In this document: positions 1 to 6,663 of the stretch, piece by piece | How the letters are laid out: each line of letters starts with the position of its first letter | Position numbering within the stretch: the stretch's first letter is position 1 | Source of the DNA: Planctomycetota bacterium | Lineage (GTDB): Bacteria; Planctomycetota; Phycisphaerae; Phycisphaerales; Phycisphaeraceae | Direction: 5' to 3' | NCBI GenBank assembly: GCA_021413865.1 | Contig: JAIOPN010000062.1 | Span: forward strand, 62,001-126,000 | DNA: 64,000 nucleotides | Made by a program: the position numbers and the translations under genes | Notes under the pieces: generated by a model | Told to the model about the DNA's origin: nothing | Seen by the model: only the letters and a program-made list of their open reading frames with translations | Databases searched by the model: none

Positions 1-852
1 CTGAACAGCGGGTCGCTCGTCGTCACCGGTAACACCGGCAGCGTCAACGACCTGGTCCTGGACGACGGCAACATCATCCGCAACCAGTCCACCACGCCGA
101 CCCTGCCCATGACCTTTTCCAAGAGCCAGTCCTCCGACGGCGAGTCGGTCCGCACGACGTTTGTCGCCTTCGATTCGCTGGGCACGCCGATGAACCTGGA
201 CCTCTCGGTCGTTCTGGAATCCAAGGACAACACCGGCACAAGTTGGCGCTTCTACGCCCAGAGCGAGGACGACACCGACGTCAACCGCGTCCTGGGCAAC
301 GGCACGCTCGCCTTCGACACCAACGGCCAGCTCATCTCCGCGGGCAACAACACCGTCGTCGTGGACCGTGCCGGCACCGGCGCCTTCACGCCCCAGTCGA
401 TCAGCCTGAACTTCAACAACCCCTCGGGCGCGCTCTCGGCCCTCACCGACGTGACCTCCCAGATCGCCGCCACGAGCAAGGACGGCACCTCCATCGGCAC
501 GCTCCAGGACTTCAGCGTCAGCTCCGACGGCACCATCTCGGGCGTCTTCTCCAACAGCGAGATCCGCACGCTCGGCCGCGTGGTGGTCGCCAAATTCGCC
601 AACCCCGCGGGCCTGATCGAGACCGGGAACAACCTCTACAACGTCAGCAACGCCAGCGGCGACGCCGCCGTCGTCGCCCCCGGCACCGCCGGCACCGGCC
701 GCATCATCGGCGGGGCGCTGGAGCTCTCCAACGTGGACCTCTCGCAGGAGTTCATCAACCTCATCTCGGCCAGCACCGGCTTCACGGCAAACTCGCGCGT
801 GCTGACGACGAGCGACCGGTTGATCCAGGAGTTGCTGTCGACGCTGCGTTGA
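1..852 (+). CDS. flgE: Flagellar hook protein FlgE, C-terminal part (5' end outside window)
   Basis: The frame is open from base 1, so the gene begins before the window; 283 residues are visible. FlgE polymerises into the extracellular hook that joins the flagellar rod to the filament. The end of the protein carries the conserved rod/hook C-terminal motif (SNVDLSQEFINLI, then TGFTANSRVLTTSDRLIQEL), which forms the coiled-coil core of the hook. The preceding part is the variable outer domain. FlgF and FlgG share the C-terminal motif, but the large Ser/Thr/Asn-rich insert, including a FDSLGTPMNLDL segment, favours FlgE. No other flagellar gene is visible downstream. Confidence 0.88.
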   Translation: MNSGSLVVTGNTGSVNDLVLDDGNIIRNQSTTPTLPMTFSKSQSSDGESVRTTFVAFDSLGTPMNLDLSVVLESKDNTGTSWRFYAQSEDDTDVNRVLGNGTLAFDTNGQLISAGNNTVVVDRAGTGAFTPQSISLNFNNPSGALSALTDVTSQIAATSKDGTSIGTLQDFSVSSDGTISGVFSNSEIRTLGRVVVAKFANPAGLIETGNNLYNVSNASGDAAVVAPGTAGTGRIIGGALELSNVDLSQEFINLISASTGFTANSRVLTTSDRLIQELLSTLR

Positions 853-1180
853 AGACGCATTTCGTGACATCTTGAGACAACGCGATTAAGCGAGCGTAGG
901 CCGCCCCGGCCGGGCGCTCTGGCAATGCCGCGCCCTCCCCGGCTCGATCGGCTTCGCCGCCGCCATCGGCGTCCACCCGGTCATCGGCTACACCGACACC
1001 GGCCACCTCGTCCCGGCGTATTTGGGGGCGGGGAGGTTTGTGACGGCGGTGGTGTTGTTGGGAAGAGAAATGGGGAAGGATGTGGGGGAGTCGGCAGTTG
1101 ATATGAGTGGCGGGTGACTGGGGCCGAGTCTATGATGTAGATTGAAAAGACAAGATCCAAGTCTGCATAGGCTTGAAGAG
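853..1180. other. Non-coding gap with a possible gene remnant
   Basis: This 328-base gap lies after the flgE stop. A plus-strand frame is open from about 890 to 1117 and reads as plausible protein (ALPGSIGFAAAIGVHP, then VIGYTDTGHLVPAYLGAG). It lacks an obvious start codon and I do not recognise the family. It may be the tail of a decayed gene. The last 60 bases are G-rich and featureless. No RNA gene is seen. Confidence 0.35.
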
Positions 1181-1741
1181 ATGCAAGAATTGGTAAAAAG
1201 CTTCGGAGTTGCTTCTGTCGCAGGCTTATTGAGTGGGCTCGTCGTGCATCTCAGCAGCCGGCTATTGGATCATCGACTCCAGAAAGCCATTGAGGACTAT
1301 AAGCACACCCTTGACATATTGGCTAAGCGGCTCGACTTCCTCCATCAAGAACGCGGCAAGGCGAGTCTTGCACTGGTGCGACTGTTAAAAGTCGCCAAGA
1401 TGCATGTCAAACTACTCGTTGATCCAATGCAACTCGGCCCAGTGGATACAAAAACAGCGTGGAAGAATGCCAATACTGCATGCACTGACGTTCAGAACCT
1501 GATCGCGGAAACGAGCTTCTTATTTCCGACTGCGCTTGAGGAAAAGATGCTGAAAGCACGTACGGCGCTTTGGTCTGTTGTGGATAAGGCCACCACCTAT
1601 TTGCAGACGGCAAAGGGCGAAAGTCCCTTCAATGACCCGGGGTTTCGTGAACTTTGGAAGGAATTGCGTGCAGAGTTCGATCCGTTGGAGAGTGCCTTGA
1701 TTGCAGAGATACGTTCTCTTCTGGCAGCAACCTCGGAATAG
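1181..1741 (+). CDS. Hypothetical membrane-anchored protein with coiled-coil helices
   Basis: The product is 186 residues and of no family I recognise. Residues about 8-25 form a hydrophobic segment (ASVAGLLSGLVVHL) that could anchor the protein. The rest is charged and helical, with a likely coiled coil around DHRLQKAIEDYKHTLDILAK. I prefer the ATG at 1181. A TTG at 1142 would add 13 residues, and neither start has a clear ribosome site. Base composition is clearly more AT-rich than the neighbouring genes, which suggests acquisition by transfer. It stands alone between flgE and a creatininase-type gene. Confidence 0.6.
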   Translation: MQELVKSFGVASVAGLLSGLVVHLSSRLLDHRLQKAIEDYKHTLDILAKRLDFLHQERGKASLALVRLLKVAKMHVKLLVDPMQLGPVDTKTAWKNANTACTDVQNLIAETSFLFPTALEEKMLKARTALWSVVDKATTYLQTAKGESPFNDPGFRELWKELRAEFDPLESALIAEIRSLLAATSE

Positions 1742-1926
1742 CTTTTCCTACGGATGACTGAGGCAGAGTCTTCGATACCCCAATGGGAAAGGGATTGGGC
1801 ACGCGATGTGTCAGAGGCATTTCGGGTCAGTCTGATCACGGGGTGCGATGTACTTGCGTGTCGATGGGGGCGTGTGCGGTAGGGAGCGTCCGGCGAGCCC
1901 CGACGGCTAACGCGCGGAGGCGGAGC

Positions 1927-1967
1927 GCCCTCACCCCTGCCCTCTCCCGGGGGGAGAGGGGGTGGGC
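1927..1967. repeat. Palindromic CTCTCCC/GGGAGAG repeat, copy 1
   Basis: The sequence begins GCCCTCACCCCTGCCCTCTC and runs into the complementary GGGGGAGAGGGGGTGGGC, so it can fold on itself. The same unit recurs inside miaB (23988-24051), and a short form lies at 19630-19657. This is a dispersed REP-like repeat placed here in the leader of the creatininase-family gene. Confidence 0.65.
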
Positions 1968-2023
1968 ATCCATTACAATCCGTGGCGCATTTGGAACCAC
2001 CCTTCACGCGAGGAGATGCGCCC

Positions 2024-2887
2024 ATGGACTGCTACTGGATCAATCAAACGGACGCGACGTTCCCGGAGTTGCGGCGGGTCGCGGGGCGGGTGGCGTTGAT
2101 CCCGCTGGGGAGCATCGAAAGCCACGGGCCGCACCTGCCGCTGGGGTGTGACCCGATCAAGACGGACAACCTCGTGCGGCACATCCTGCGGCGCGAGCCG
2201 GTCGCGGTGCTGCCGACGATTCCTTACACCTTCGTGGCGGCGGCGCGGGCATTGGCCGGGGCGGTGCACATCCGGTCGGAGCTGCTCATCGACTTCGTGG
2301 AGAACATCTGCGACGAGCTGCACCGCAACGGGTTCGACAAGATCATCCTGCTGCAGGGGCACGGGGGGAACACGGCGCTGCACACGATGTTCTGCAACCG
2401 GATGCACGAGCGGGAGAAGCCCTACATCGTGTACAGCCTGAGCGCGCAGGCGGACCAGTGGTCGAAGATGATCGAGATGACGGAGAGTAAGGAGTGCGGC
2501 CACGCCTGCGAGTGGGAGACGAGCATGGCGATGCTGGCCTGCCCGGGGCTGGTGCGGATGGATTTACTCGGAGACCGGACATTCCCCGCGCGGAAGGAGC
2601 CGGACACCCGGCCTGCGCTGACGGCGGCGGACTGGATCGGGAAGTACCCGGACATGGCGGTGGGCAAGCCGCAACTGGCGAGCAGGGAGAAGGGGGAGAA
2701 GTTCCTGGAGATGGTGGTGACGGCGGTGGTGGATTGCATCCGGCGGATCAAGAAGGACAAAGAGACGGCCAAGGTGTTGAAGGAGTATGTGCGGCGGGCG
2801 CACTCGGTGCACGAGGATTTCGAGGGATTGGGGAAGGTGGGGCCGGGGAGGGGTACGAAGAAGAAGAAGAGGAAGAGCGGGCGCTAA
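2024..2887 (+). CDS. Creatininase family protein (metal-dependent amidohydrolase)
   Basis: The product has 287 residues, the usual length for the creatininase/mycofactocin MftE superfamily of metal-dependent amidohydrolases, which open small cyclic or linear amides. The family's metal and active-site motifs are present: LGSIESHGPHLPLGCD near the N-terminus, LLQGHGGN in the middle, and CGHACEWETSMAML later. The ATG at 2024 is chosen because GAGGAG lies 8-13 bases upstream; a GTG at 1982 would add 14 residues of repeat-adjacent sequence. The Lys/Arg-rich tail and the stop codon come from a palindromic repeat shared with ispH. The substrate cannot be deduced. No redox or peptide genes of the mycofactocin pathway are nearby. 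Confidence 0.85.
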   Translation: MDCYWINQTDATFPELRRVAGRVALIPLGSIESHGPHLPLGCDPIKTDNLVRHILRREPVAVLPTIPYTFVAAARALAGAVHIRSELLIDFVENICDELHRNGFDKIILLQGHGGNTALHTMFCNRMHEREKPYIVYSLSAQADQWSKMIEMTESKECGHACEWETSMAMLACPGLVRMDLLGDRTFPARKEPDTRPALTAADWIGKYPDMAVGKPQLASREKGEKFLEMVVTAVVDCIRRIKKDKETAKVLKEYVRRAHSVHEDFEGLGKVGPGRGTKKKKRKSGR

Positions 2888-2925
2888 GCCGCGAGCGGCT
2901 TGAGGCGGGCCGCTTGCGGCTTAGC
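2883..2925. terminator. Bidirectional hairpin carrying both convergent stop codons
   Basis: The arms GCTAAGCCGCGAGCGGC (2883-2899) and GCCGCTTGCGGCTTAGC (2909-2925) pair over 17 positions with one mismatch around a 9-base loop. The TAA in the left arm ends the creatininase gene, and its mirror image in the right arm ends ispH. There is no U-tract, so the terminator role is an inference from position. The left arm with its upstream GAGCGG recurs at 4435-4459 inside a glycosyltransferase gene, so the element is also a dispersed repeat. Confidence 0.6.
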
Positions 2926-3874
2926 GCGACTTGACCGCGCCGCCGTCGCGGAGGACGCGGAGGCTCAGGGGGAGTTCGAAGTGTTCGTCTTCGTTGATGA
3001 TGTGGCGTTCCTCGACGGAGCCGCTGTAGGTGGCGATGAGTTCGTCGAGGATTTCCTGGACCAGGTGTTCGGGGGCGGAGGCGCCGGCGGTGACCAGGAC
3101 GGTCTTGGCGTCTTTGAGCCAGGAGTGGTCGATCTCGCTCTTGTCGTCCACGAGGTAGGCGGGCGAGCCGGTGTTCTGCGAGATTTCCGTCAGGCGGATG
3201 GAGTTGGAGCTGTTGCGCGAGCCGACGACCAGGACGACGTCCGCCTCGGGGGCGATGTCGCGCACGGCCTGCTGGCGGTTGGTCGTCGCGTAGCAGATGT
3301 CGGAGCTGGGCGGCTCTTTGACGTGCGGGTAGCGCTCGCGGATGGCGTTGATGATGACGTTGGCGTCGTCGAGGCTGAGCGTGGTTTGCGTGAGGTAGGC
3401 GAGCTTGTCCTTGTCGGTGAAGGAGAGCTTCTGCACGTCCTCGGGGGACTCGACGATGACGATGGCGTTGGGCGCCTCGCCGACGGTGCCGACGACCTCG
3501 TCGTGACCCGCGTGGCCGACCAGGAGGATGTTGTAGCCCTGGCGTGCGTAGCGGATGGCCTCCATGTGGACCTTGGTGACCAGGGGGCAGGTGGCGTCGA
3601 TGAGGGTGCAGCCGCGCGCCTTGGCGGCGTTGCGGACGGTGGGGGAAACGCCGTGGGCGCTGAAGATGACGGTCTGGTTGCCGGGAACCTCATCGATGGA
3701 GTCCACGAAGATGACGCCCTTCTTGACGAAGTCGTTGACGACATGGCGGTTATGGACGATCTCGTGATAGACGTACAGCGGGGCGCCGACGATCTTGAGG
3801 GCCTCGTCCACGGTGTGGATGGCCATGTTGACGCCGGCACAGAACCCGCGGGGGTTGGCGAGGATGATCTTCAT
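2921..3874 (-). CDS. ispH: 4-hydroxy-3-methylbut-2-enyl diphosphate reductase IspH
   Basis: This is the last enzyme of the MEP isoprenoid pathway; it reductively dehydrates HMBPP to IPP and DMAPP in the cytoplasm using a 4Fe-4S cluster. The protein is 317 residues, a normal length. All three cluster cysteines are visible: C12 (PRGFCAGV), C96 (DATCPLVTKVH) and C194 (SDICYATTNRQQAV). The catalytic glutamate E126 lies in GHDEVVGT, and the substrate-binding motifs GSRNSSNS and TAGASAPE are intact. It is convergent with the creatininase gene, and the stop codon lies in their shared palindrome. No other MEP gene is nearby. Confidence 0.97.
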   Translation of the reverse strand: MKIILANPRGFCAGVNMAIHTVDEALKIVGAPLYVYHEIVHNRHVVNDFVKKGVIFVDSIDEVPGNQTVIFSAHGVSPTVRNAAKARGCTLIDATCPLVTKVHMEAIRYARQGYNILLVGHAGHDEVVGTVGEAPNAIVIVESPEDVQKLSFTDKDKLAYLTQTTLSLDDANVIINAIRERYPHVKEPPSSDICYATTNRQQAVRDIAPEADVVLVVGSRNSSNSIRLTEISQNTGSPAYLVDDKSEIDHSWLKDAKTVLVTAGASAPEHLVQEILDELIATYSGSVEERHIINEDEHFELPLSLRVLRDGGAVKSR

Positions 3875-3933
3875 ATGCCTGCATGATAGCAGTTTTTCGG
3901 GGTGATCTCCCTTGGTGGGTGATTAGGAAAGGG

Positions 3934-3971
3934 AAGACCCCGACGACTCGCGGACTCGTCATCGGGCTTGG
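3934..3971 (-). repeat. GAGTCCGCGA-loop hairpin, copy 1
   Basis: Read on the minus strand, CCCGATGAC pairs with GTCGTCGGG around the loop GAGTCCGCGA (stem 3939-3966), with one G-U pair. It is flanked by the family's 5' CCAAG and 3' GGTCTT. The stop codon of the GT9 gene lies within it (3959-3961). Other copies are at 45077, 53228, 60228 and 61768. Confidence 0.75.
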
Positions 3972-4876
3972 CTTGGGGAGGATTCAGAGAGGAGGGAGAG
4001 CGTTGCGGCGAGGGCGGCAGCCGGGGCGAGCCAGGTCATGTCGCGCGGGGTCGGCGGGGCGAGGAGGCGGACGCGCGGGCCGAGGGGGGACCAGACCGCG
4101 GAGTCAGTGGGGCCGAAGAGGACGAGGGTGGGGAGGCCGAGCTGCGCGGCCAGGTGGGTGGGGCCGGAGTCGTTGCCGATGTAGGCGCGGGCGGTCATGA
4201 AGATGTCGCAGAGTTGGTCGAGGGTGGTGACGGCCGTGGCGTGGAGGTCATGTTGCCAGCGGTCTATGGCGGTGCGGGGCCAGGTGTCGAGCTCGGCCTC
4301 GCCGAGGATGGGTTGCACGGGGATTTGTTGGTCACGCAGGGCGGTGATGAGGGACTCGAAGTTTTCGCGTGGCCAGCATTTGGTCCGGCCGCCGCTGCCG
4401 GGGTGGAGGAGAAGAGGAAATGAAGAAGAGCGAGGAGCGGACGCTAAGCCGCGAGCGGCGGGGGGGAGGATCAGATTTTGTTCGATGAGTTGTTCGCGGT
4501 GCCACTGGGTGACGTGGATGCGGCTGCCTTGCGGCGGGCGGGGGTCGATGAAAAAGTGCTGCGCGTGCGGGAGGAGTCGGCAGGTGTTGGCGGACCAGGC
4601 GTCGTCGCCGCGGCTAATGAATGAGATGACCCGGCGGATGTCGCGGATGAAGGGGAAGAGGGCGGGCGGCAGTGCGGCGTCGGAGGCGTGGAGTGCGGAC
4701 CAGCCGGGGGATTCGATGTCGATCGGTTGGACGTGCGGGAAGAGCCGCGCGGCGAGGCGGGCCTTGGACCCGTGGGCGACGACGAGGGTCGCGCCACCAT
4801 CGGCAGCGAGCGATTGCAGGAGGGGGAACGTGAGCACGAAATCCCCCAGCGCGGCCTGATGGACGAGGATGTTCAT
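3959..4876 (-). CDS. Glycosyltransferase family 9 (heptosyltransferase-like)
   Basis: The 305-residue protein has the GT-B layout of family 9, whose members add heptose or related sugars from nucleotide donors to lipopolysaccharide cores. The N-terminus MNILVHQAALGDFVLTFPLL is the usual acceptor-domain start. LLHPGSGGRTKCWP and IGNDSGPTHLAAQLGLP followed by LFGPTD are the donor-site motifs. It is somewhat short because the N-terminal half is compact. Residues near 140-155 (ILPPAARGLASAPRSSS) are encoded by a dispersed palindromic repeat inserted in frame just before the HPGSGG motif. The acceptor is unknown, and no other envelope-sugar genes are adjacent. Confidence 0.85.
   Translation of the reverse strand: MNILVHQAALGDFVLTFPLLQSLAADGGATLVVAHGSKARLAARLFPHVQPIDIESPGWSALHASDAALPPALFPFIRDIRRVISFISRGDDAWSANTCRLLPHAQHFFIDPRPPQGSRIHVTQWHREQLIEQNLILPPAARGLASAPRSSSFPLLLHPGSGGRTKCWPRENFESLITALRDQQIPVQPILGEAELDTWPRTAIDRWQHDLHATAVTTLDQLCDIFMTARAYIGNDSGPTHLAAQLGLPTLVLFGPTDSAVWSPLGPRVRLLAPPTPRDMTWLAPAAALAATLSLLSESSPSQAR
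4435..4459. repeat. Half-copy of the GCTAAGCCGCGAGCGGC repeat inside the GT9 gene
   Basis: These 25 bases match 2875-2899 at 24 positions, including GCTAAGCCGCGAGCGGC. Both copies are preceded by a similar purine-rich run (GAAGAAGAG type). Here the element lies inside coding sequence and adds residues in frame. Confidence 0.7.
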
Positions 4877-5060
4877 CGTGTTGAGTGTGGCGGGCGCCTA
4901 GCGGCGCGGCAAGCGGCCATTATTCATTAAGGGGAACTACACAAGGTATGCGCTTTCAACTGCGTGCGACGATCTCACCCCCCTACCCGTCGTTTTTGGA
5001 GATCAGCGACAAAACGTGGGGATTTCGCGGTATGAATCGTGAAGAATAATGGTGCGATCT

Positions 5061-5085
5061 GGGGGCTGTAGGGATGATGCGCAAT
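5061..5085. repeat. Partial copy of the GGGGGCTGT...GATGCG(C/T)AAT repeat
   Basis: GGGGGCTGTAGGGATGATGC followed by GCAAT closely matches the right end of the element at 6495-6636 (GGGGGCTGTGGGAATGATGC followed by GTAAT). Only one end is present, so this is a remnant or solo end. The surrounding gap (4877-5116) shows nothing else that I can support. Confidence 0.55.
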
Positions 5086-5116
5086 TTCCGCCGGGAGAGA
5101 GATGATCAGACGGTTT

Positions 5117-5476
5117 CTAATCCACCACCACCGAAACGATCCCTTTGCGCATCATCATCTGGATGAACGCCACGACGGCCTGCTCGGCCTCGTGCGGGTT
5201 CAGGCTGTGCGTCTTGGCAAACCTCTGGGCGATGTAGCGGACCGACTTCTGCCCGTCGCACATCGCCAGCACCTCGACGCCCATCGGGTCCAGGTCGAAG
5301 CGCTTGGTCGCCGTCTCGGGGACCCGGAGCAGCCATTTATAGACCCCCGAGGGGTGAAACGGCACCTTGATGCGCTCGCCGCCGCCGGGCAGCGGTTCAC
5401 GCGCGACGACCCTCGCCGCGACGGGCTTGGCGTTCATCGCCTGGTCACGGGTCAGTGCTGGTGGCTTAGGCGCCAT
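5117..5476 (-). CDS. PqqD family protein
   Basis: The product has 119 residues. The C-terminal 80 match the PqqD fold (RiPP-recognition-element type): RFDLDPMGVEVLAMCDG, then VRYIAQRFAK and AVVAFIQMMMRKGIV. PqqD-like proteins bind precursor peptides for radical-SAM enzymes in PQQ and other RiPP pathways; stand-alone copies in other contexts are mostly uncharacterised. No radical-SAM maturase or short precursor gene is visible nearby, so a role in PQQ synthesis is not supported. The start overlaps the end of the upstream gene by 11 bases, which indicates translational coupling. An internal ATG at 5437 is an alternative start. Confidence 0.78.
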   Translation of the reverse strand: MAPKPPALTRDQAMNAKPVAARVVAREPLPGGGERIKVPFHPSGVYKWLLRVPETATKRFDLDPMGVEVLAMCDGQKSVRYIAQRFAKTHSLNPHEAEQAVVAFIQMMMRKGIVSVVVD

Positions 5477-6449
5477 GGGGTTGACACCAGTGTAGGCCTT
5501 CCAGGACTTGGCGGAAATAATCCTCCGTGCGGTCGGACGGCACCGCGAGTTGTACGCCGATGAGGCGGTCCACCCCCGTGTCGTGGATCATCCAGACCCG
5601 GGCGTCGTGCGCGGCACTGCGGTAGAGCAGCCCCAGGGGGAACTTGAGGCGGCCGGGGGTGGTCAGCGCAGGGCCGCGCGGGGTGTCGATGGGTTCGGCG
5701 ACCGGGTCGCCCTTGCCGAAGCGACGCGTGTGCGGGACGAGGTAGTTGTGCGTGATCGTTTCGATCCAGTCGCGGTGCCATTTTTCGAGCGGCTGGCGGG
5801 TGAGCGCCAGCGAGGCGGGATAGACCTGCCGGATCGTAAGCTGATCGCCCGAGAGTTCGCGGGCGCCGGTGAGGAACTGGACGCGGCAGTCGCCCAGGCC
5901 GAGGGTTGATTTGTGGCAGCGGAACCCCGCGGGGACCGTGAAGCTGGTGTCGTAAACCGCCCAGCGCTGCGGCGCATCGGCGGGCTGATCCTCCAGCGAG
6001 GGCAGGACCGTGCGGCGGAACTGCTCGTCCTCGCGCGGCTGGCCGCGGTTGTAGAGCAGCTCGATTTCGCGACCGTGCGGGGAACGAGCGAAGGCGTAGA
6101 TCATCTCCGGCTGATCCGGGGTGTGGAGCAGCGCCGGGCCGAGCCGCGGGATGGCGACGGTCTCGAAGGCGGGGCTTGGACTGCGCGGGGCGAGCCTGAG
6201 CTTGACGAGCCGTTTCGCGGCGACGCCCGCCGGGTCGCCCGGCCGGCGCGGCGTTTGGGACCATTGGAGCCGCAGGCTCACGCGCTGATCCTCGGCAAAG
6301 ACGATCGCGCCGTTGGCGGCGTCGCCGAGGACACGGACCAGCCGCCACGAATCGGGGACACGCAACATCCACCCCGCCCAGGCGAAGACCACGCCGGGAG
6401 GCCGAGGGCCATCGGAAACGGGTGGGTTGGTTTTGGGCGTAGTGGCCAT
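5466..6449 (-). CDS. Hypothetical protein coupled to the PqqD-like gene
   Basis: The product has 327 residues from the ATG at 6449; earlier in-frame starts at 6482 and 6515 run into a repeat element. I see no signal peptide or membrane segment and do not recognise the family. The protein begins FAWAGWMLRVPDSWRLVRVL and has two similar-looking halves, each with a VPAGF/VPDSW-type opening followed by beta-rich sequence (FRCHKSTLGLGDCRVQFL in the second half). This suggests a duplicated beta domain. The 11-base overlap with the PqqD-like gene implies that the two act together. Confidence 0.7.
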   Translation of the reverse strand: MATTPKTNPPVSDGPRPPGVVFAWAGWMLRVPDSWRLVRVLGDAANGAIVFAEDQRVSLRLQWSQTPRRPGDPAGVAAKRLVKLRLAPRSPSPAFETVAIPRLGPALLHTPDQPEMIYAFARSPHGREIELLYNRGQPREDEQFRRTVLPSLEDQPADAPQRWAVYDTSFTVPAGFRCHKSTLGLGDCRVQFLTGARELSGDQLTIRQVYPASLALTRQPLEKWHRDWIETITHNYLVPHTRRFGKGDPVAEPIDTPRGPALTTPGRLKFPLGLLYRSAAHDARVWMIHDTGVDRLIGVQLAVPSDRTEDYFRQVLEGLHWCQPHGA

Positions 6450-6494
6450 TGGCTGTATGAGGATGTTTCTTACCGCCCTCTCCATCTGGAGGAC

Positions 6495-6636
6495 ATTATG
6501 CATGCTCCGTCCCATAGCCCCCGGCTCCGCCGGGGGGTTCTTCGTTGGATCAACGTACTCGCGATGTTTTACGATTGCCGGTGATCGCTCGCGGAACCCC
6601 CCGGCGGAGCCGGGGGCTGTGGGAATGATGCGTAAT
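6495..6636. repeat. MITE-like 142-bp inverted-repeat element
   Basis: The 30-base core arm at 6511-6540 (CCCATAGCCCCCGGCTCCGC and on) is mirrored at 6594-6623 with one or two differences, and the similarity extends outward to ATTATGC/GCGTAAT ends. Each arm is itself a hairpin (CCCCCGGC/GCCGGGGG). The 53-base interior carries no gene. It separates the OPT-like operon from the hypothetical/PqqD pair and may act as a terminator. Confidence 0.7.
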
Positions 6637-6663
6637 GCCCCGGAGCCGCCGGCGCATCCCCGC

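Noticed and set aside
2900-3886. Long plus-strand open frame opposite ispH
   Set aside because: It is antisense to a complete ispH, has Asp/Val/Gly-biased composition typical of GC-rich shadow frames, and matches no family.
5117-6449. PQQ or RiPP biosynthesis cluster
   Set aside because: Only a PqqD-like protein is present; no radical-SAM enzyme, precursor peptide or other pathway gene was found.
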